NCBI GenBank assembly: GCA_950295325.1
Contig: OX485809.1
Coordinates: 14,570,001-14,634,000 of the forward strand
Reading direction: 5' to 3'
Length of the DNA stretch: 64,000 nucleotides
DNA from: Polytrichum commune
Lineage: Eukaryota; Streptophyta; Polytrichopsida; Polytrichales; Polytrichaceae
Of the stretch, positions 10,717 to 23,400 are shown piece by piece. The first letter of the stretch is position 1. Each line of letters starts with the position of its first letter. A program made the translations under genes and the position numbers. A model generated the notes under the pieces. That model worked only from the letters and a program-made list of their open reading frames with translations. It ran no database searches and was not told where the DNA came from.

Positions 10717-12491
10717 GTTTATATATAGAGTTGTAAATTGTATGGTTCTTGTTCTTTTTTCCTTTGCAAAGTCACCTCATACGCGCCAATACATGGGCAA
10801 AACATTTAAGTGTAGCTTATTGCTCGCAAACCTCACCCATAATTCTCCAATCCTGAATTTTTTTTATTTTATTTTTCTTTCATATGGAGACTCTTGGGAG
10901 ATTGTAGAGTATACTAGTTCATTATTCCCCCTTCCCCCTTCCCTCTATCTTTGATACAATCGTCATTGCAATTGAACCTAAAGATTGAGGCTTAGAATAA
11001 CACATATAATGCTACTTGTATGATTTTAGGTTACTTGAAGAGCTTGGGGTTATTTTGTTTTGTTAACAAGAGGGCCTTCTTTCCCATAGCTTGGGGGTGG
11101 GGCACTATTTGGGATGAGGGCATTATAGGTGGCTTGGAATGCATTGTACCACATGGATCTCCCTTATGTCTTAAGCATGAGAAGGCCTTGAGAGGAAAGC
11201 TTTCCACAAATGTTCGGCCTTGGGCACTTGACTTCCAGCTCCCGCCTTGCATTTTGCAAAGCCCTCCCCTCAAGGCCTTCCCAATACATAATTCATTGCT
11301 TCAATATTGTGATGTTTGTGATGTTTGCATACTTTGTGGTAGTATTTGTTGTTGTTTGCTCCACTATTGTTGTATGTTCAAACCATAGGGCAGAGTTCCA
11401 TGGGATCTCTCAATCAGGATGCACACACAACCTAGGCAATTTTGTGTAACGAAACTTCAGGCACTAACTGTTATGTATTATTTTATTTGATACAATTCTA
11501 TTCTATTAATTGAACAATGTCACATGGAGCTATCATGTTGCTCGATGCGAAAAAATATCAAAATATGGTCATGTTTTCATCATTGTCCTATGGATGATGA
11601 AAATGCATGCATGCATTGAGTATTATTATATCAACTTTATATACAATACAAATAGGGATTTATATGTTTAAATATACCATTTTGAAATCAGAATTTTGAT
11701 GCATTTGATGGGAATGCTTGTGAACAGAAAGACCGAGCATGAACATTCACCCTCATGCCCATTGGCTAAACGATAGTACTTGGCTATGGAGGAGGCTTGG
11801 ATGGCAAATTTTGGTTACTTGGGAGAATTTGTAGGCATGCTGGTGGTAGCACGACAATGCAATTCAACAACCCAATCTTATTTTTTTCTCCATTTTGCAG
11901 TCACTACTAATCCCGTGTTGGTACTTGCCATGAATACCTTCCTCCACCCTATTTTGAATTTAAATATTAGACATTTGATCATTTTCTACACACGCAATGT
12001 TTTTTTGTTTATGGTCAACTAATTTGAGGATGGTCTATTTATATGAATTAAGCATACACATGTACTAATATGATTTTCTTGGACGAATTTGCTCTCCCTA
12101 AATGCTCCTAAACTCCTAGAGTTTGAATACAGATATTTATGTCAAAGTGGCTCATTGCAGCCGTAATGTGTGTTTCTTTGAAGAATAATGTCTAAAGAAT
12201 AAGTGAACTTGACTATGTTCTCAAGATCTTAACCCCCGTGAATAGAGAGACAGTCAAAAGCATTGAACATTCCCCCTCAAAAATCGAAGACCTTCCACCC
12301 AACAATATAAATGTTGCTAGTCTTTACAAGCCTCTCCACCGACTCCATAGCAATCTATGTTTTCTCTCTTTTATTTGGACCAATAAAAGAAACCATCACC
12401 GATACTTAACCCCCCATATTGTTCTTTCAGAGGTAATTTCCCAAATACTTACGGGATGTTATCAACACAGAAGTAAAAAATTAGACCCCAG
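10717..12491. other. intergenic, no gene recognised
   Basis: Follows the invertase stop. A GC-richer patch at 11080-11290 has overlapping open frames on both strands but no recognisable domain. The remainder is A/T-rich. The invertase 3' UTR probably lies within the first few hundred bases. Confidence 0.4.
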
Positions 12492-12496
12492 AAAAA
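12492..12496 (-). terminator. Pol III terminator of tRNA-Thr
   Basis: Five A on the plus strand, that is TTTTT directly after the last base of the tRNA on the minus strand; a T run this close is the standard RNA polymerase III stop. Confidence 0.8.
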
Positions 12497-12567
12497 GCCC
12501 TCGTCGAGGATTGAACTCGAGACCTTTCCCTTACGAAGGGAACGCACTACCACTATGCTACGAAGGC
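12497..12567 (-). tRNA. trnT-CGU: tRNA-Thr (anticodon CGU)
   Basis: A 71-nt cloverleaf on the minus strand. The acceptor GCCTTCG pairs with CGAGGGC with one G-U. The D arm is GCAT/GTGC with a GG-containing loop. The anticodon stem is TTCCC/GGGAA around loop TTCGTAA, so positions 34-36 read CGT and decode ACG (Thr). The variable loop has 5 nt, and the T arm is TCGAG/CTCGA with TTCAATC. The A box (TAGCATAGTGG) and B box (GAGTTCAATCC) promoters are intact and a T5 terminator follows directly. CCA is not encoded, as expected for a nuclear gene. No intron. Stands alone between the invertase and the Ig-like gene. Confidence 0.93.
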
Positions 12568-13539
12568 GGACATGTTACAATGTGTTCGACTTAATCTTTT
12601 ATACTGTAAAAAATGAGAGACAAGAAACACTAAGTAGTGTGGACATCAGGTAATTTTTAAAAACACACTAATTCGGGAGCTTATCTTATTAAAAAATTAA
12701 ATATAGAGGCCATTATTTGATTCACTTAAGCAGGCCGTTTCGGAAAATGAAATAGGAATGTCGGTGTTCATGCATCACTGTGAAATTTATGAGTCTATTC
12801 TCTTTATTCCGATCACAATAAACCATCATGTTGGATAAGGTGTGTTTACTTCCTTTTGGAGGGTAGGCCTCATTACGATCGGTAAGGGGGGAAGTCTATT
12901 CTACTTGAGTACGATTATGTGTATATGGCATTCTTTGGTTGGTCATGCTCATTTTATGGAATGTGACCATGGCAATTATATCTCCCATGATAGGGTCACA
13001 AGTTTTTCAAACTTATTGTGTAGCGCTGACACCGGTTAATAATCTTATTAGGACACCTATATTTTGAGTGGTGTGTGCTTAGGTGTGGATCTAAGAACAG
13101 TCAATAGAAAGACACGTGTCACCGAAAAGAAATCAGACGATGTGTTCAAAATTTGCTAACCATTCTAAATTCAATAATGAACATATTTATGGGACCTACA
13201 CCTAGTCGCGTTATGGCTTTAGCACTTTTGACTTGGAAAAATCATAGCAAAACCTTGGAGAAGGTCATAGAAACCTCCATAGATTTTTGTTAAAATCTCA
13301 TATGCCATTTGCGGATCCAAGAAAACTCCTAACTCTGAACACCACGTTGAGAATCATGACAATCGACAAAAACTGACCATTTAAGACACGTTACCCTTAG
13401 GACGAGTGGCAGACAAATTGCGAATCCATTTCATTCACACTAACAATTGATGCCAACAAAGCAGGGAAACCACTTTGGGACGACTTCCATATAGCACGAG
13501 GACTAAGATCGACTGCTGTATTCTGAAATTTTGCATTAC
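12568..13539. other. intergenic with one repeat fragment
   Basis: About 13050-13190 is a fragment of the high-copy dispersed family (GAGTGGTGTGTGCTTAGGTG, GTGGATCTAAGAAC, ACCATTCTAAATTCAATAAT). Nothing else was recognised. Confidence 0.45.
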
Positions 13540-14462
13540 ATCGGTCATGTCACAATGAGCAAATTCGACAAACACTGTCGCACATATTGGTCAATCGTAT
13601 GGGACAACTATATGTGTGATCGTTTGATTGAGGTTTCAGATCACATGATGTGAGATTACCTACTTCCAGATGCTTGGAGACGCACTGATGCTTTTGCTCA
13701 GATTTTTTAGGCATAATATTGACAGAGGGAAGTCAGAGAGAATTGAGGCTCTTCATTGAGCTAAAATCTGTATGTAATTAGCAAATTGGCAAAACCTCAT
13801 CCGGTATTGTCAGTTTGGAATTTCTGGAAGACTTGTAAAATGTTGTATAGTTGTGAGAATGGTCAGAGTTCTGATATGATACAAATTTGGAGAAATTTGT
13901 GAAGTTGCTTAAGGTATTCGATGACATGATGTTTAGACTACTTGAGCCAGACGCTTGAAGAATGATGCTTTTGCTCAGATTTTTCTGCCAGGCATGTATT
14001 GGCAGAGGAGATTTGGAGAGAATTGAGAACATTCGGTGAGCTGAAACCTGTAAATTACTGTCACACTGGCATCTGGTATAATCACTGACATAGCTTTGCT
14101 GCACGATCTAGCCATTCTGCTAGACTGGTGAAATTGTGGTGTGAGAAATGTTGTACTGATGTGAAAATGGTCAGATTTCATATACTACAGTAGCAACCAG
14201 CTCATTCCTGCCTTTTCATTATCTCTCCAGTGTCGATGACGATTCGTGGCAACCATCTTCCTAAATTTCTGATTGCATCTATCATGCCACTAGGAGCAAA
14301 TTGCACTAAATTTGTAACGTTGCTTGAGCTCTGTAATCACATGAAGTGAGACTACTTGATCGAGACGCCTGAAGAATGACTGATGCTTTTGCACAGATTT
14401 TCGGCCAGGGAACTTAGAGAGAATTGAGCAGGTTCGTTGAGCTGAAATCTATAAATGGCTGC
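13540..14462. repeat. three degenerate tandem units 3' of the Ig-like gene
   Basis: Phrases such as GACGC..TGA.TGATGCTTTTGC, CAGATTTT, AGAGAGAATTGAG, GAGCTGAAATCTGTA and ATCACATGA.GTGAGACTA recur in order, near 13675-13785, 13946-14060 and 14357-14462. Spacing is about 270 and 410 bp. The third unit ends 9 bp from the stop codon of the Ig-like gene, so on the minus strand the array begins at once after the stop and must form its 3' UTR or near-3' flank. Confidence 0.7.
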
Positions 14463-14470
14463 CGATCACA

Positions 14471-17400
14471 TCAGGATGAACTGAATAACACCGGTTTGAT
14501 TTCACTCGCATGTGTACTTCCATGCTCTTGCGACTGATCCGGCGTGAAATCTCCTGCATCCGAGAGGGAATCCCCGGAATGCACTCTACTCGAATTGTTC
14601 CTACTCAATGACGATCGCCATTGCCGCGACTTGCCAAAAGAACTCGGGCTGGCGGAGTCGTAAACACTCTTATTCGAAAACTCCTCATTTGCAGCAACAG
14701 GCAGGTTCATGGTCATATTCCCCGCCATAGCCGCAGCAGCCTCCTCGAGTCGTTTCCGCTCCAAAGAGTGTTGTCGACGCCATTGCTGTAGATCCTCACC
14801 TGGCCAGTAATCCGCAGAAATCCTCCCCGCTGCTGCTACCTTCGCCACATTACTGTTAGTATTAACGTTCGGGCTCACAACACGGAAGGAGGAAGACTTC
14901 GCCGAAACTCTTCTTGGTGAAACCCTCGCGCTACTCCTCCGTCCTTCGCTATCCACGTAATTTCCTTCACCATTACCATTACCATTAGCCTCCGCCATCA
15001 CTCCTACCTGCTGCTGGCCGATCTGTTGAGGAGTTCCTCCTCCTCCATCCGTCCATCGGTGATGAGGAGTCAACGGTAACATAAGCCCTATGGCGAACCG
15101 CTTCAACAAAAATTTGACACCCGGTGTAGTATCCTCAGTTGATCCCGAGATGTGCACTAATTGTTGCACAAGAGCGAACCACTCGCTACCAGCTTGTGCA
15201 ACGAAAGAGAAAACAAGAAGGATGAGCATAAATACTCCAACACCGAAGTGATCTTCTTGTGGATTGCCACGGGAAAGAACCGCCATAGCCGCAGCGAAAA
15301 TTCCTAGTTCGCATAACACAGACACGGTCTCCGCTATTTGCACTCCTCTTCTTTGAAACGGCTTCGCAATAACAAGATACAAGAACAGAAATACCGTGAA
15401 GGTGAAAACTATTGAAACTTGAACCCATGATTCATCGGTGTATGTACCGAAGATTACACCAAGAGCGATAAGGCGAGCGAGTTCCATGAGAATATAAAGG
15501 GATTGGGAGCATCCGAGGAGAGCGTGTGAGCTAGCCACCGGAGTTTCGTCGCCTTCGTCTTCGTCGGAGTTCATTGTCGAGATTCTCCGAAGTCCGTTCC
15601 GTCCGATGCCTCTCTGGCCGTGAAAATGTGATTGCGACTGTGAATGTGTGTCGTCAATCATTGTGACTAGGCGGGGTGGACCTTTGCGATCCTCGAATAA
15701 GATGCCGTAGCGGGGGATTAACGCGGGGTTGAGTCCTTCCTTCCGAATTATCCACTTGCCTTCGTAACCCTTGCCTGCTAGGAGGGAGAGTACTTTCTTT
15801 GTAGGTGAGAGTGGGAAGGCTCCGTCTGATCTGAGCTGTGGCCGGAGCTCCTTGTATTGGACATCTTTACGGATGAGTACTGCGAGTATGATGAAGATGG
15901 CGATAACGACGAATACGATCGCCACAATTACCAAGAGTAGACTCCCTACAGCGATGCCTGCTTTTGTCCCGCCTGTTCATCACATGTGCACATTTAGCTC
16001 TTATTCAATGTAAATTGCAACTACTGAATCTGCTTCACTATAGCTGATTCCACGTACAAGAAACAGTAGAAGAAGCAGATGTGAAGAGCATGCTGGATTA
16101 TGTAAGAGGTGTGCAATTTGCACCATGCTTCATCATAGCTGATTCTACATACAAGCTACAGTAGTAGAAAGGGATGTGAAGAGCATGCTGGATTATGTCG
16201 GAGATGTGCAATTTGGACCATAGCTGATTCTACATACAAGCAACAGTAGAACAAGGAGATGTAAAGAGTATGCTGGATAATATAATAGGCACTGTGCAAT
16301 TTGCACCTGCCTCACCATTGCTCATTCAACATACAAGAAACAGTAGAAGATAGGGGTGTGAAGACCACGCTGTATACCTCGGATGATGAAGGCTGACGCT
16401 TGGCACAACGCTGGGAGTGACAGAAGTAGCAGGAAGAGCTCAAACCGGGGAAGGGAAAGTGCTCCATGCAGCTTGGACTTTATTCGCCACCGTAGAATCA
16501 GTATTGTGAGAATGTGCAAGAGAATCACACCTCCGCCTACCACCGCCAGCCAAAACATGTTGCGTGCAAAGTCGCCCCACCTGACAATCATCGAAGTACA
16601 CACAAGAGAGAGGTTAGTATACTGCCATTGATCTTGTAACACCATAACCTAGAAGAAGGGCCTCATTTCCCGAAATTAAATTTGTTGCAGTAATTTGCGG
16701 AGGCAATTTTGGCATGTATAGTAACCAGAACTGTAGAGATTTGACTCACCCTGTATATGAACTTGCATTCAGCTCATCTTTCAAGCGTTTCAGGTTGGCA
16801 GCTTGATTCTGTGGCAATACAGATCATTAGGCATTGAAGGGTGAAGACTTAAAATCCCACTATATTCATAATGCCTCGTCCTGACAAATGACGATGAAAC
16901 ATAGGTAACACATTGTAAATGTGGTAGAAGCTGCATTCGAAGGTGCAAAGCAAGGCAAGGCAAGGCAATTCACAGTGGAAGTACCAGAAAGTAGCTCTCG
17001 TATTCTGTAGCTGTGAGGGATGGACCGAATTCTGTCGCATTGGCTCCGAGATGCCTTCGCCTCCCTGGTAACCAATTTCCATCATCTTCGTCATTGTTGA
17101 CGCTCTTTGATAGGATCATTTCTTTTAATAAAGAGTGGGATGAGCAGCCTGACAGAAAACGTACATCATACTCATTGCGCTTGGCAGCCATCTGCAATTT
17201 ACTTTCAGTGGCAACGTCAGTTCAATTACATCACAAAGAGGTCAAAGAGAATATTCTCTTTCTCTTCAAGTGGTTGCATAGGCCTTCCCAAATGTGTTCA
17301 CTATTGAACCTATAAAGGTTGAAATATTCTGTGCACATAGTCCAATCTCATCATAAACTTTTTGGTGTCCATTCTTGATTATAAACCGTGCCATATAGCA

Positions 17401-20400
17401 CTCAAATATAGGTATCGAATTAAGAAAAAGAGTGACCACATAAAGCCCACATACCTTATGTCATCACTGTAGTATACTCATCATGAACAGAGAGACCCCA
17501 AGACTGCAAGCATAAGATGCATCACTACATAAGCAGGTTTGTCAACTAAACAGAAAACTTACAGATTCTCTGTGTTGATGATTGGTCATAATCGTTTGGG
17601 AAAAATCTACTGACTCATCTTGAATCTCTCTTTGACTGGCAGGGACAAGTTGATCTACCAAAAGCAAATGTCGTCGCCGCCGCCGAATGTTGACAGCAAG
17701 GTCAGGCTGGACATTGGTACCAAAGTTTGTTAAATTTGTGGCCTCATGTTTCTGCCAAGGAGTGTTGACATGAGGAATTAGCCAGCGAAGGCCCTTCACC
17801 GTCTCGGCATACTCAACTGGCAAACTCAATGTAAAGAAACTCGACAAGGCCAGGATCTGCATGTGACTTGCCATACCCTGCATTTCCCACAACCAAGAGG
17901 TAAATTGTCACGTTTCTCAAATCTCCCACTTGAAGCACGCAAATTAGAGCATAGTTCTAGACTTCCTTCAGATTCAACCCCATGACGACCCAAACGCATG
18001 AAACTTGTTTACAACAGACCCTATCAAGATATACCAGAAAATTCTTGAGGCATCTAACCGAGAAGAGTCCAGTCACACTGAACATAGTTCGAAACTTCCA
18101 TAAGGCTTTAACCCATGGCGACCCACAAGAATGACGACAGAATGACGCTTATTTACAACAGATATTAGCAAGATACTATTAAGCTTTACCAGCAAATTCC
18201 TTGAGGCATCTGAACCAGCAATTCCAGCAGATCTATGTGGAATTGCACCCACAGCTGCCAAATTTGCCGCCGAGACCGCCAGTGCACCAGAAGCAAGAGT
18301 GGTGCTTAGTAAGCCTGCTGTAATAATAGAGTATAAAGCCACTGAAGCAGCTGGTATAGTATCTGGGAGGTCACAAAAGAAAAAATATCAAAACAAGGCA
18401 TACACTGATACCAAAGTATACCAAAATCAGAGACTCGGGTTGAAGCCAGCTACCTATTGATTTTCAGTAACTTATTGGGATCAATTTACTCTTACCCCAT
18501 GAATGCAGTCAACGAATGTAATGCGAATGAACTAGGTGTAGTGAAAATAGACCTTCAAATCTCATAAAGTGCCCTATTAGAAAAAAATGGAATGACTCAG
18601 TGGCACAATGAAACCTTGTACTTACAGGTGACCGACATACAAGCTAATTCTCATAATATTTTAAATCTTCTTTATGTAAGCTGCAGATGTCAATGTGTAG
18701 TCCTTTTGCATGGGATGCTCTCAGCATGCTCAGCAAGCACAACGAGCGCCAAACCTTTAAAAATAACTTCCAAGCGATTTATTGTGTTTATATTCAGAAT
18801 TGATGGAGTGGATTGCAGAACATACAATGTTTAAGCTGCAAAACCGAAGAAGCAACGTTCGGGTTGCCAGCGACGTCCCAAGTTTGATTTTCAGCTACGG
18901 ATACTTTGAGCATATTATTGTCAATGGTGGACACCACAAGAGTGTAAGTCGTCTTTGAGATCTCCTTAAAACTGCAAGCAGAAAAGAAAGTTTGCAGTGT
19001 CAATAACTACAACACACTGTTTCTGTGATGTATTAAAATGCACAAACCGATATGTTCAAAGAATTCAAGTTACTGTCAAACAAAACATTGAGGGACACAC
19101 GTAACTGGAAGCTAAGAAATTATTATAAGACACTTTTGCTCAATCCAAAGATACTTGATGTCCATCTTTCATGTTTGGATGCCAATCACATTCCTAGTGG
19201 CAAAAGAAACACACTCACCTTCTCAGGTTTCCTCCTACAAGAGTAACACTGGATGTATTGAATAAAAATACAGGTTCTGTAAACTGGATTACAATAGGTA
19301 TGAGCACATCTTTTGTATGTGCTCGCGCCGTGGTGCTCAACTGCACTTGTGGCCTCTTCACATCTGCCACAGAACAGATGACAAGTTTCTAATTGAATTT
19401 TCTCCAATGGAAACTAGCCTCCTTTTCTAGGTCATTCATGGAAATGACGACCTTTGCTGCAATACGAACTTAGAATTACGTGTGCATAGATTGCATTTAT
19501 GATGCATATCTAGACACTTAGAAAGAGAGTTATATCATTTTATGGTTCCTGCAGAACCCTGAGCCCATAGTGTCTATTTCCCTCCCATTCAGACTGATTA
19601 TTAGCCAATCCCATATTATTGACAGCACCGAAGTTGATTTTTACATGCATCGATTACTTAAAATGTAGATGAGAAATAATCTAATTTGGAGCTGCTTGAG
19701 TTGCATACCATAAAGAAAGGTGACACTGCTTGTTTGTGCCACTGGAGTTCCATATCTATTGAGTGTTGTGTTTCCTGGAAGGCTTACTGTCACAACAGCA
19801 ACGCCTGTGTTGTTCAGAGACAACTGCCACCCACACCCCACTCTCAGGTATTAAATTTGCTTCCAACACACAAGAAGATTCCTTTTCTGCAAATCAGTAA
19901 ATCTTGATGTCAACGCTCAAATCAATAGGAGTCGTGTTGTTCAATAGGATTACTTGGTTGATGATAGAAAATTCCACTCTTCTCTACTATTTCCGTAATC
20001 ATGATCGTAATAGTGTGAAAAAGAAGGCCTGGCTTTTAGTTGCCCAGGAATAATGAAGATAATAATAGCATCATTTAGTTCCCTGACTTCAGATTAGGGT
20101 TTTTCTTATTAGTAACCTCTAGTTACAGATGAACCGGTTGAGTTTGAGAAATAACCGATCAAATTCCAAGACTTCAAGAGAATTTCCGATCATTTAAGAG
20201 GAACCTATGGAAAATACCTCAAATTAATAAAGAAAAACCAAAAGATGTAACATAGGATGTAACTGCTAGGGTTTTAACCGATTATGCCCTAAAATCTCCC
20301 TGGACACTGTTGGGATTGACATGAAAGGGTCGTGATGGATATATACTAAAAATTTGAGCTTCAAGCTCATATATCTATGAAGTAAAAGAACATGAGTTAT

Positions 20401-23400
20401 CCATTGGGGACGAAAGACGATGTTCAATCGGTTTAATTTGTCCAAAAAAAGGAAGCCATAAGTAATCCAACTATGAATCTCATGGAGAGTTTGATCCAGC
20501 CTCGGGATAACAATTGGCGACATGATTAACACATGCAAATCGTATGAGAAGCATCCTAGTGGTGTTAAATTTGCTTCCAACATATAAGAAGATTCCTTTT
20601 TGCACATCAATTGAGAACTGGCAACTAGTCACCTATCAACTGATTGAAATGACTTTGAAAAGATGAATCAATTTAAAATTTGAAACCTTAGCCCCAAAAA
20701 AACTTATCATTTTCAAAGAATAAAGAGACTATTCTCTAGTTTTCTTGAAAGCATGAACTGTTAGAAAGCTCAAAAAATCGATTCACTTCGGAAGACTTAG
20801 GATCTTAACTGGGTTGCCTTCAAATTCTTCCTGTTCGATGGTTGAATCTAGAGATCGATCAAACAAGGTGTTGGTTTCAAAAATGAGAGAAGATGAGTAG
20901 AGAGGACCAACAAGGAGCTCACCACTAGCCTTATGCTAAGCTCAAATTTTGTATCTAGAAATGGGAGCCCAAATTCTTCGAGTTTTCATTATGGGCCTCG
21001 AGACATCGTACGAAGATGGTTGACGACGGTTACTTATTGTTGTTATTGTTTTGAGGAGATCCTTATGTCAGTTACTTATTATTACTGTTGTTGTTTTAAG
21101 CTGAAAAAATGCCAAGAGTGACTCCACCCAAACGTAACCCATTAATTAATTGCATTCTCCCGATCGGAGCATGCATACCAGCATGCATACCAGCATGCAT
21201 CTTCCTGTCAGAAGGAAATACTAGAAACTTCGGGCTTGTATAAAGGACCTAGATTCAAATACATACTAACGTATATCATTCTACCATTGCTACTTAGGAT
21301 TCTACTTTTTTTCTCTCTGTAGTAGTTTAATATGTGAAAACATAGATCTGTAATGCCCAGATGTGGTTTCACAAGGACTGACAAATAATGAAAGGTTTAC
21401 ATTTCGTGTTAATGACAGTACACAAGCAGTTTTACAACTACACTAAAATTTTGTATTTAGTGTCACTTACCGTTTGCAGTTACACGATGCTGTATAATTT
21501 GACTTGTAATGTAACTTTCTACCAAGTAAAAGATGTTAAATGTTCCATAATGTCCAAACAACCAATTTGACCTTTGTTGACAAAACATTACGTATACAGT
21601 AAATAGATATAGCATTGGGCAATTCCAAATAGTAAGTGACACTAAATACAACAGTTAGTGTAGTATTGATCAAGACAATAAAATTGGTGTCATTAATTAC
21701 AATATTAAGTGAAACGGTTTCAGCATCAAAGAATCTTTTTAAAATCGTCAGTATGGAATATAGGGCGAGGATTTTTACTATATACATACCAGGAACCCGA
21801 AGCGGCGATTCCCACGACTCCTCCTTTGAGTTGGAGTGAGAATGCCATTCGTAATATTGAGCAGGCTTTGGAGCTCGGCCGCTGTGTCTGTGATCGGTTG
21901 ACTGAAATCCACATAAATTCTGAGGCTGCTCATGCTATTGGTAGCCTGGACAGTCCGCGCTTGCTCCCGAATTACAACTTGGGAGTTCCCAAATGCAGTC
22001 CAAACATTCACTGTGGGCTGTGTTCGATCTGGAAAAGAAAAATTAAGCAATTGATGCGTAAGGTTAATGAACTTGGGACAATTTTAATGAGCGACAACAG
22101 CATGATTTTACCTGTAAAGCTCCCTACAAAAACCACCAGTGAATTGGGAGAACCGAACACTGTGTAGTTAAGATGAAGCGGTTGAGTTTGAGGAATAACC
22201 AGTTGAAGTTCAAAGCTTCAGGAGAATTACAGATTGTTATGGAGGAATCTATGGAATATATCCCAAATTAATAAAGGAAAACCGAAAGATCACACCATGT
22301 AACCAGTTGGACTTGGAAACACTAGGATTTTGACCAATAAGGTAGAGATGCAGGAGACATGCCTTGATTCAGTTGCTTGTCTTTATTGAATACCTATATT
22401 TGAGTGGTATGTGATTTGGTGTGGCTCCAAGAATGGATACCAAAAAGACATGTGCTTAAGAAGGGCCATGCTCAAAATATGATAACCATTCTAGGCTCAA
22501 TAGTCGACATCATCGGGGGGCATATATGACCATTTAATGAGCATATGACTCTTCACTTTGATAATGAATAAGATGTTCATACGAGTTCTGGAATTTATTA
22601 GGAAAGCGGCTACAACCTCGATTTGGATTTGCTCCAACTTTTGTACTAATTGCATGTTCATGTTCCTGAAGAAGTGGACTAGTAAAAAAAAAGTAACCAT
22701 TGAAGACCCATCTACCTATAGCCCAAAAATCTCCCCAAACACTACCCCCAACAAATTATGTTTGACTGGGTATAATGCTTAAGGGCCGGTTCACATGGGT
22801 CCCAAGTCACTTGAGGTCAATCTGTGCAATCTCCACCGTTGAGAGCATAGAAGTTGGGACTTACCACTTCACATGGGTCCCAAGTCCTAAGTCCCAAGTA
22901 TGACATGGATGCCTACATGGCAACACTTTTTGGAGGTGAGGATCAAGACTTGTGTTGAGAGTTGGGTCGAGCAAAATGCTAAACCCAACTCTCAACACAA
23001 GTCCCCAAAAACCTCTATTGCATAAATTAATCAAGATTAGACTTTCATGAATATAAACTGTATTTTAATGGTTTCTTGGGGCTCAAAAGTTGGGACTTCG
23101 CCTCCACGTTGGGACTTCACTAGCATGAGTGAGACTTGGGACTTGGGACCCCATGTGAACCGGCCCTTGGAATAGTCAACACACTTTGAACACTTTGAGT
23201 CCAATCTCTTTTAAACAAGTGTATTTTTTGGTGTCCGTTCTTAGATCCCACCCAACGGACACACCCTACTCAAATGTAGGTGTCCAATTAAGATAAGTGA
23301 CCGAATTAGGCCCACTTACCTTGATTTAGTCCCTGCTTTTGTCTTGAAAACCTCAACTAAGAATCTACCCACAGTTTCCAAGGGAATCGTTAATGGTGGT

